Assembly: GCA_964386795.1 (NCBI GenBank)
Contig: CAYLUE010000029.1
Span: 1-19,739, forward strand
DNA: 19,739 nucleotides
Origin: TMED108 sp964386795
GTDB lineage: Bacteria; Fidelibacterota; Marinisomatia; Marinisomatales; TCS55
Direction of reading: 5' to 3'
Position 1 is the first letter of the stretch, and the number at the start of each line of letters is the position of its first letter. The notes under the pieces were generated by a model. The model ran no database searches and was not told where the DNA came from. It saw only the letters and a program-made list of their open reading frames with translations. Position numbers and translations under genes: made by a program. This document shows positions 15,263 to 19,739 of the stretch, piece by piece.

Positions 15263-15963
15263 AGAAAATCATACCTATTATATTATTGCACCTTTTTATC
15301 TATGCAAATGAACCGCCATTTAAGGTTGGTGAATTATTAAAATATTCCGCTGAGTGGAATGGCGTAGGGGTTGGTGAAGCTGAACTTTTTGTAGCTGGAG
15401 TAGAAGTGGTGAATGGGTATGAAACCTATCAGATAACATTTACAACTACAACGAAAGGTTTTGCTCAAATATTATTTCCCATCAAAGATAGAATAGATGT
15501 TTGGATAGATAAAAATGAATTCTATACACATAGATTAAAGAAAAATATTAATCAAGGTAACTATACTGAAAAAATTGATGTATTATTTGATTATGTTGAA
15601 AACATTGCTAAAACCAAAAATAAAAAGATAGATATTGATTTTAAAGCACGTGGTCCATATTCGATGTTCTATTTTTTGAGAACTTTTGAATTATTACCAC
15701 AAAAAATAATGTCATTCTATTCTTATGAAGGCAAAAAAGTTATTAATTATAATTTAAAACTGGCAGGAACCGAAATGGTGGATTCAGCTTTAGGTAGTTT
15801 TTCATGCAAGGTTATCAGGCCATTTAAAAAAGGAAAGGAGCTTTTTAAAAATCAAGGGGATATGAGAATATGGATTAGTGAATCTGAAAAAAAGCTGCCC
15901 GTTAAAATACAAATAAAAATTAAATATGGCTCTATGAGCTTATTATTAAAAGAAGTTAATTAG
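15259..15963 (+). CDS. Exported DUF3108 family protein
   Basis: The 234-residue product has a signal peptide (MKKIIPIILLHLFIYA, cleavage near residue 17) and then the DUF3108 pattern: PFKVGELLKYSAEWNGVGVGEAEL at the start of the mature protein, GYETYQITFTTTTKGF, IDVWIDKNEFYTHRLKKNI and, near the end, MRIWISESEKKLPVKIQIKI. The fold of this family is predicted to be a beta barrel or sheet in the periplasm or outer membrane, of unknown role; some relatives are found beside envelope genes. It closes the plus-strand directon and its last four bases overlap the end of rseP on the other strand, leaving no room for an own terminator. Confidence 0.8.
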   Translation: MKKIIPIILLHLFIYANEPPFKVGELLKYSAEWNGVGVGEAELFVAGVEVVNGYETYQITFTTTTKGFAQILFPIKDRIDVWIDKNEFYTHRLKKNINQGNYTEKIDVLFDYVENIAKTKNKKIDIDFKARGPYSMFYFLRTFELLPQKIMSFYSYEGKKVINYNLKLAGTEMVDSALGSFSCKVIRPFKKGKELFKNQGDMRIWISESEKKLPVKIQIKIKYGSMSLLLKEVN

Positions 15964-17117
15964 CCAAACAATCTTCCTATATCATTTATCATTACTGAAA
16001 TCATCAACATAAGGAGCAAAACGGTTCCTATCTGTTGAATAAGCATTCGAGTCTTTAGCGAAAGGGGGCGTCTGATTGTACCTTCAATAAGTGTGATAAA
16101 AATATGACCCCCATCTAATCCGGGTATTGGAAGAATATTTAAAAATGCAAGATTACAACTGATCAAAGCCATTAACCCAAAATAATAAGTGAAACCCATC
16201 TCAAAAGCTTCTCCCGCTAATTGCCCAATCATTATTGGTCCGCCAAGCTGATCAAATTTTGCTTTCCCAGATGTAAGCATTTGAATACTGTATATTATCA
16301 TCCCAAACCCTTGCATCGTTCTATAGCTTCCTATAGAAATACTTTCAGAAAATGTTGAAGGTCTGTATTCTTGGCGAATCCCAATTACTCCTAGGGTATC
16401 TCCTTTAAAGTTCATTTGATATGATGTTTTTAAGTTAATGGACTTAGCTCTACCATCTCTTATGTAGTCTAATTGGATATTTTGATTTGGGCGCGGATAT
16501 ACTTCAGAGACTAAATTTTCCCAAGATGAAATATTTTTTCCATTAATTGATTTAATAATATCCCCTGATCTCATATCATTATTTTCTGCTGGTGCCCCAG
16601 CTACCACCTCACCAATTATTGGAAGATTTGAAACAGGAACAACGCCATTATTCATTGCGAGTCCAGTATAAATAGCAAATGCCATTATGGTATTCATTAA
16701 TACGCCGGCACTCATAAACCAAATCTGCTTCCATCGAGGCTTACTCATTAACTCATAAGGTTTATAATCAAAAGAAGAATCCATACTCTCATCAATCATT
16801 CCAGCCACCTTTACATATCCACCAAATGGTATTATTGATAAGCAGTATTCAGTTCCTGAACCTTTTTTGCCTTTTTGTTTCAATGTTGTATTAAAAATTG
16901 GCAACCATTTAAGCTTACCATCTTTATTTTTTTTAAAGAAAAATAAATTAACCTTCCATCCTCCAGGAATAGAAGTAAATGTTCCCAGCCTAGGTGGGAA
17001 TCCTACAGAAAACCGCTCAACCTTTACCCCAATTGATCGTGCTGCTAAATAGTGCCCAAGCTCATGTACAAATACTAAAATGCTAATTAAAAATGCAAAT
17101 GCTATGAAATATATCAT
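15960..17117 (-). CDS. rseP: RIP metalloprotease RseP (site-2 protease family)
   Basis: This 385-residue zinc protease cuts transmembrane segments such as anti-sigma factors. The active site HELGH is at residues 18-22 in the first helix and the third zinc ligand region is NILPIPGLDGGH (334-338 for LDGGH). One PDZ domain is visible at about 165-235 (IGEVVAGAPAENNDMRSGDIIKSINGK), where E. coli RseP has two. Between FPPRLGTF and TEYCLSIIPFGGYVKVAG, where relatives usually have about ten residues, there is a lysine-rich insert of about 40 (residues 48-88). The gene is last in the lpxA-to-rseP run, 18 bases after dxr. Its stop overlaps the end of the DUF3108 gene. Targets are unknown; no sigma-E-like operon is in the window. 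Confidence 0.92.
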   Translation of the reverse strand: MIYFIAFAFLISILVFVHELGHYLAARSIGVKVERFSVGFPPRLGTFTSIPGGWKVNLFFFKKNKDGKLKWLPIFNTTLKQKGKKGSGTEYCLSIIPFGGYVKVAGMIDESMDSSFDYKPYELMSKPRWKQIWFMSAGVLMNTIMAFAIYTGLAMNNGVVPVSNLPIIGEVVAGAPAENNDMRSGDIIKSINGKNISSWENLVSEVYPRPNQNIQLDYIRDGRAKSINLKTSYQMNFKGDTLGVIGIRQEYRPSTFSESISIGSYRTMQGFGMIIYSIQMLTSGKAKFDQLGGPIMIGQLAGEAFEMGFTYYFGLMALISCNLAFLNILPIPGLDGGHIFITLIEGTIRRPLSLKTRMLIQQIGTVLLLMLMISVMINDIGRLFG

Positions 17118-17135
17118 CAGTTAAACCTTAAATAA

Positions 17136-18290
17136 TTAATTATTACTTCTATATGATTTTACGAAATCTATAGACCATATCTCAAGACTAAGTAAGTCAT
17201 CCAGTGTTGGTTGATTAATAAAATTATGCTGGTCACATGCCATCTCAATTACATGGGAAATTTCGTTAAAGCTTATTTCATTTTTTAGAAAACGATAAAC
17301 AGCTTGCTCATTTGCAACATTCAATACAGCTGGAGCAGATCCTTCTTTTTCTAGAACATCAAATGCGAGTCGCATACATGGAAATTTTTTATAATCAGGT
17401 TTTTCAAAAGTAAGGGATTTTATTTCCGTTAAGCTTAACTCTTTCCAGTTAGATTTAGGATGGTTAGGAAAAGTTAGTGCATACTGAATAGGTATTTTCA
17501 TATCTGGCAACCCTAATTGAGCCTTTATAGACTTATCTTTGAACTCAACCATTGAATGAATGATTGATTCAGGGTGAATAATTATTTCTATCATTTCCTT
17601 AGAAATATCAAAAAGCCAAAATGCTTCAATGACTTCAAGTCCCTTATTCATCATTGTAGCAGAATCTATTGTTATTTTATTACCCATGTCCCAGTTTGGA
17701 TGATTAAGTGCTTGTTCAGGGGTAATTGAAGAAAATTTACTTCTATCTAACGTACGAAAAGGTCCACCACTTCCTGTCAATATTATTTTATTTACATCTT
17801 CCATTGATTCCCCTGTGAGGCATTGCCAGATTGCAGAATGCTCACTATCTACTGGAAATATTTTAGCACCTGAATTATTTTTTATATCATTAATTATGTT
17901 TCCAGCCATTACTAAGCTTTCTTTATTACTTAATGCCACATCAACTTTTGATTTCAAAGCATTAATTGTTGGCTCCATTCCTGAAGACCCAACTAGGGCA
18001 TTTAACATCAGATCAGCTGCTTCGTAAGATGATAGCTCCAACAAACCATCTCTACCTTTTAAAACTTTTATATTTGTAGAGCTTAGTTGATCCTCAACAA
18101 TGATGGCAGTTTCAGTATCAACTACTGCGACAAATTCGGGCTGATATTTTATTGCTTGTTCAATCAATAGTTGGCCATTTTTATTAGCTGATAAAGCAAT
18201 AACCTCAAATTCACCTAAATGATTATCGATAACGCTTAAGGCATTAATTCCTATTGATCCTGTCGATCCTAGTATAGATATTTTTTTCAT
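17136..18290 (-). CDS. dxr: 1-deoxy-D-xylulose 5-phosphate reductoisomerase
   Basis: Dxr (IspC) turns 1-deoxyxylulose 5-phosphate into 2-C-methylerythritol 4-phosphate with NADPH, the second step of the non-mevalonate isoprenoid pathway. The 384-residue protein has the nucleotide loop GSTGSIG (8-14), NKESLVMAG (122-130), the metal-binding PVDSEHSAIWQ (about 146-156), TGSGGPFR, and HPNWDMGNKITIDSATMMNKGLEVIEA, the most conserved block. Length is close to normal (about 390-400). Its ATG abuts the TAA of the upstream unknown gene with no spacer. Products feed undecaprenyl phosphate and quinones. Confidence 0.96.
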   Translation of the reverse strand: MKKISILGSTGSIGINALSVIDNHLGEFEVIALSANKNGQLLIEQAIKYQPEFVAVVDTETAIIVEDQLSSTNIKVLKGRDGLLELSSYEAADLMLNALVGSSGMEPTINALKSKVDVALSNKESLVMAGNIINDIKNNSGAKIFPVDSEHSAIWQCLTGESMEDVNKIILTGSGGPFRTLDRSKFSSITPEQALNHPNWDMGNKITIDSATMMNKGLEVIEAFWLFDISKEMIEIIIHPESIIHSMVEFKDKSIKAQLGLPDMKIPIQYALTFPNHPKSNWKELSLTEIKSLTFEKPDYKKFPCMRLAFDVLEKEGSAPAVLNVANEQAVYRFLKNEISFNEISHVIEMACDQHNFINQPTLDDLLSLEIWSIDFVKSYRSNN

Positions 18291-18950
18291 TTAAAATTGA
18301 TTCTGAAGAGCAATAGATAATATCTTATGATTGTCACCATAAGCAAAACTTGGCAATAGTTTTATACCCTTAATTTTAATGATTGTTCCAAAAGTAAAAT
18401 AGCTATGCTTTTCATCAAAAGATTTTGAGCTAATTAATTTGCTGGAAGTATAATCAATTCCTTTTGTTGTATTTGCTGTGTATCCAATAAAAAAACTTAA
18501 TTTATTTAATGAAAATTTGCGCACTATGCTTGAACTAGCAGAGGAGGCTGATAACATATCATATGAACGAAAATTACCGGAATTATAGTGAAAGCTCCAC
18601 GGGGAATTTTCTTCTGGTTGGCCAGGTTTAAATGATAGTCCCCACCCATAAGAATGAAGAGTCCTATTGCTGCTGGGAAATGCCGTTGTTCTTCCCGTCA
18701 AACTTAGATTCCATGAAATTTTAATTTTTCCGACAAGAACAGGTGAAAGAGGTAAATCATCATTTCCAGCTATTAGATAGCTAGTTAACAATACATTATT
18801 ATTTTGATTTATTTCGATAGGAGAAAAAACTGTTGATATGGAACCAGCATATTCTATAAAAACTATTCTTTTCTTATCGCTACTGAAAGAAGATTGAACT
18901 GATTGTGAAAAAATAGAAGTGCAAAATAAAGCGTATAAAATAAACCGCAT
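18291..18950 (-). CDS. Unknown exported protein, possible outer-membrane beta-barrel
   Basis: No family was recognised for this 219-residue protein. A signal peptide is likely at residues 1-20 (MRFILYALFCTSIFSQSVQS). The mature part is Ser/Asn-rich, without cysteines that would fix a fold, and alternates hydrophobic and polar residues in several stretches (HSYFTFGTIIKIKGIKLLPS, KISWNLSLTGRT), ending in SIALQNQF. A final aromatic residue and such strands are typical of outer-membrane barrels. It lies between lpxA (12 bases upstream) and dxr (no gap), so it is cotranscribed with lipid A and isoprenoid genes. Barrel topology is inference. Confidence 0.6.
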   Translation of the reverse strand: MRFILYALFCTSIFSQSVQSSFSSDKKRIVFIEYAGSISTVFSPIEINQNNNVLLTSYLIAGNDDLPLSPVLVGKIKISWNLSLTGRTTAFPSSNRTLHSYGWGLSFKPGQPEENSPWSFHYNSGNFRSYDMLSASSASSSIVRKFSLNKLSFFIGYTANTTKGIDYTSSKLISSKSFDEKHSYFTFGTIIKIKGIKLLPSFAYGDNHKILSIALQNQF

Positions 18951-18963
18951 CGCTAAAATTAAA

Positions 18964-19739
18964 TTAAATAATTCCTCGATTGCTGGATTCTATAAAATCA
19001 ATGATTTCAATAATTTCTTTTGTTTGTGAAAGTTCATTCTTGATCTTTAGAATAGCTTCTCTTCTATTAAATTTTGATTTGAAGTAAGTACGATATGCTT
19101 TTTTTATCAGTGCTCTTTCTTCTTGAGAAAACCCTCTTCTTTCAAGTCCAATTTTATTTATTCCGACAAACCGCAAGGGAATACCTGCGCCAATTATAAA
19201 GGGAGGAACATCTTGCTTAGCTGAAAAACCACCCCCAATGAGAGATTGTTGACCAATCTTTACAAATTGGTGAATCATGGCCCCGCCTCCAATATTGCAC
19301 CAGTCACCAATTTCTACATGTCCTCCCAATGTAGCAATATTTGCCATGATTACATTGTTACCTACAATGCAATCATGTGCTATGTGCGTACAAGCCATCA
19401 ATAAGACATTATCTCCAACAACTGTTTTTCCGTAAGCTGCAGTTCCTCGGTTGATTGTTACAAATTCTCTAATAACAACATTATCACCTATTAATGTTCT
19501 AGTTTCTTCACCATCATATTTTAGATCTTGTGGAACTTCACCGATTGAATTATTATGATAAATCTTACAGCCCGATCCTAGTTTTGTTCCATTGCAAATT
19601 GTATTATGGTTACCAATTGATGAATTGTCACCTATATCTACATTATCTTCTATAATTGAATAGGCGCCTATTGAAACATTCTGACCAATATTGGCCTTAG
19701 GAGAAACTAAAGCTGTAGGATGAATGGAAATTTGATTTA
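18964..19739 (-). CDS. lpxA: UDP-N-acetylglucosamine O-acyltransferase LpxA (N-terminus outside window)
   Basis: LpxA makes the first committed step of lipid A synthesis, acylating UDP-GlcNAc at the 3-position from acyl-ACP. The reading frame is open to the window edge; its first visible residues are NQISIHPTALVSPKANIGQN, which lie only a few residues after the usual start, so nearly the whole protein is present (258 codons). It is made of left-handed beta-helix hexapeptide repeats (IGAYSI, IGDNSSIG, LIGDNV). Key points are IGEVPQDLKYDGEETRTLIG, NRGT and the catalytic histidine in ACTHIAHDC. The C-terminus carries the helical domain with RRGFSQEERALIKKAYR. An internal TTG/ATG at about 19401 is not the real start. 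Confidence 0.94.
   Translation of the reverse strand, partial: NQISIHPTALVSPKANIGQNVSIGAYSIIEDNVDIGDNSSIGNHNTICNGTKLGSGCKIYHNNSIGEVPQDLKYDGEETRTLIGDNVVIREFVTINRGTAAYGKTVVGDNVLLMACTHIAHDCIVGNNVIMANIATLGGHVEIGDWCNIGGGAMIHQFVKIGQQSLIGGGFSAKQDVPPFIIGAGIPLRFVGINKIGLERRGFSQEERALIKKAYRTYFKSKFNRREAILKIKNELSQTKEIIEIIDFIESSNRGII

Noticed and set aside
15958..15966. Frameshift or annotation error at the DUF3108/rseP junction.
   Set aside because: Both proteins end normally for their families; it is a simple 4-base tail-to-tail overlap.

Overview
This is an AT-rich bacterial window (coding strands heavily A/T, one intergenic stretch near 17% G+C) with one 100-base run of N at 3607-3706, i.e. a draft or metagenome scaffold. 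Lipid A genes (lpxA, an LpxL-type acyltransferase), an intramembrane RseP protease, a T4P/T2SS-like inner-membrane platform and a probable beta-barrel protein point to a Gram-negative, LPS-bearing cell. Most start codons lack a clear Shine-Dalgarno sequence, as is usual in Bacteroidota and relatives. The best guess is a marine member of the FCB group such as Candidatus Marinimicrobia (SAR406), but this is inference from gene content and composition, not proof. No rRNA, tRNA, CRISPR array or recognisable insertion sequence was seen.

Region 1 (1-2980, minus strand) is an operon for a type IV pilus / type II secretion inner-membrane platform: a 674-residue protein that joins an N-terminal winged helix-turn-helix, a PilM-like middle part, a membrane helix and a PilN-like C-terminus; then a PilO-like protein; then a PilP/GspC-like protein cut by the window start. 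The DNA-binding-type domain on the pilus platform is the most unusual thing in the window.

Region 2 (2981-4027) is very AT-rich, holds the assembly gap and a broken lysine-rich coiled-coil gene, and carries two matching 40-bp inverted-repeat sites (3102-3141 and 3966-4005), each upstream of a minus-strand gene. They may be operators of a common regulator or recombination sites.

Region 3 (4028-6549) holds a DUF3228 gene overlapping a P1/DmpA-family peptidase (minus), a divergent DUF971 gene (plus) and trmL (minus).

Region 4 (6643-15963, plus) is a tightly packed ten-gene directon: M23 peptidase, rhomboid protease, lipoprotein alpha/beta hydrolase, uridine kinase, CNT nucleoside transporter, adenylate kinase, dephospho-CoA kinase, LpxL-type acyltransferase, YrdC/TsaC and a DUF3108 protein. 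Transporter, Udk and Adk form a nucleoside uptake and phosphorylation set; the rest is envelope and housekeeping.

Region 5 (15960-19739, minus) runs lpxA (cut by the window end), an unknown exported protein, dxr and rseP, a common envelope/isoprenoid cluster that meets region 4 tail to tail with a 4-base overlap.
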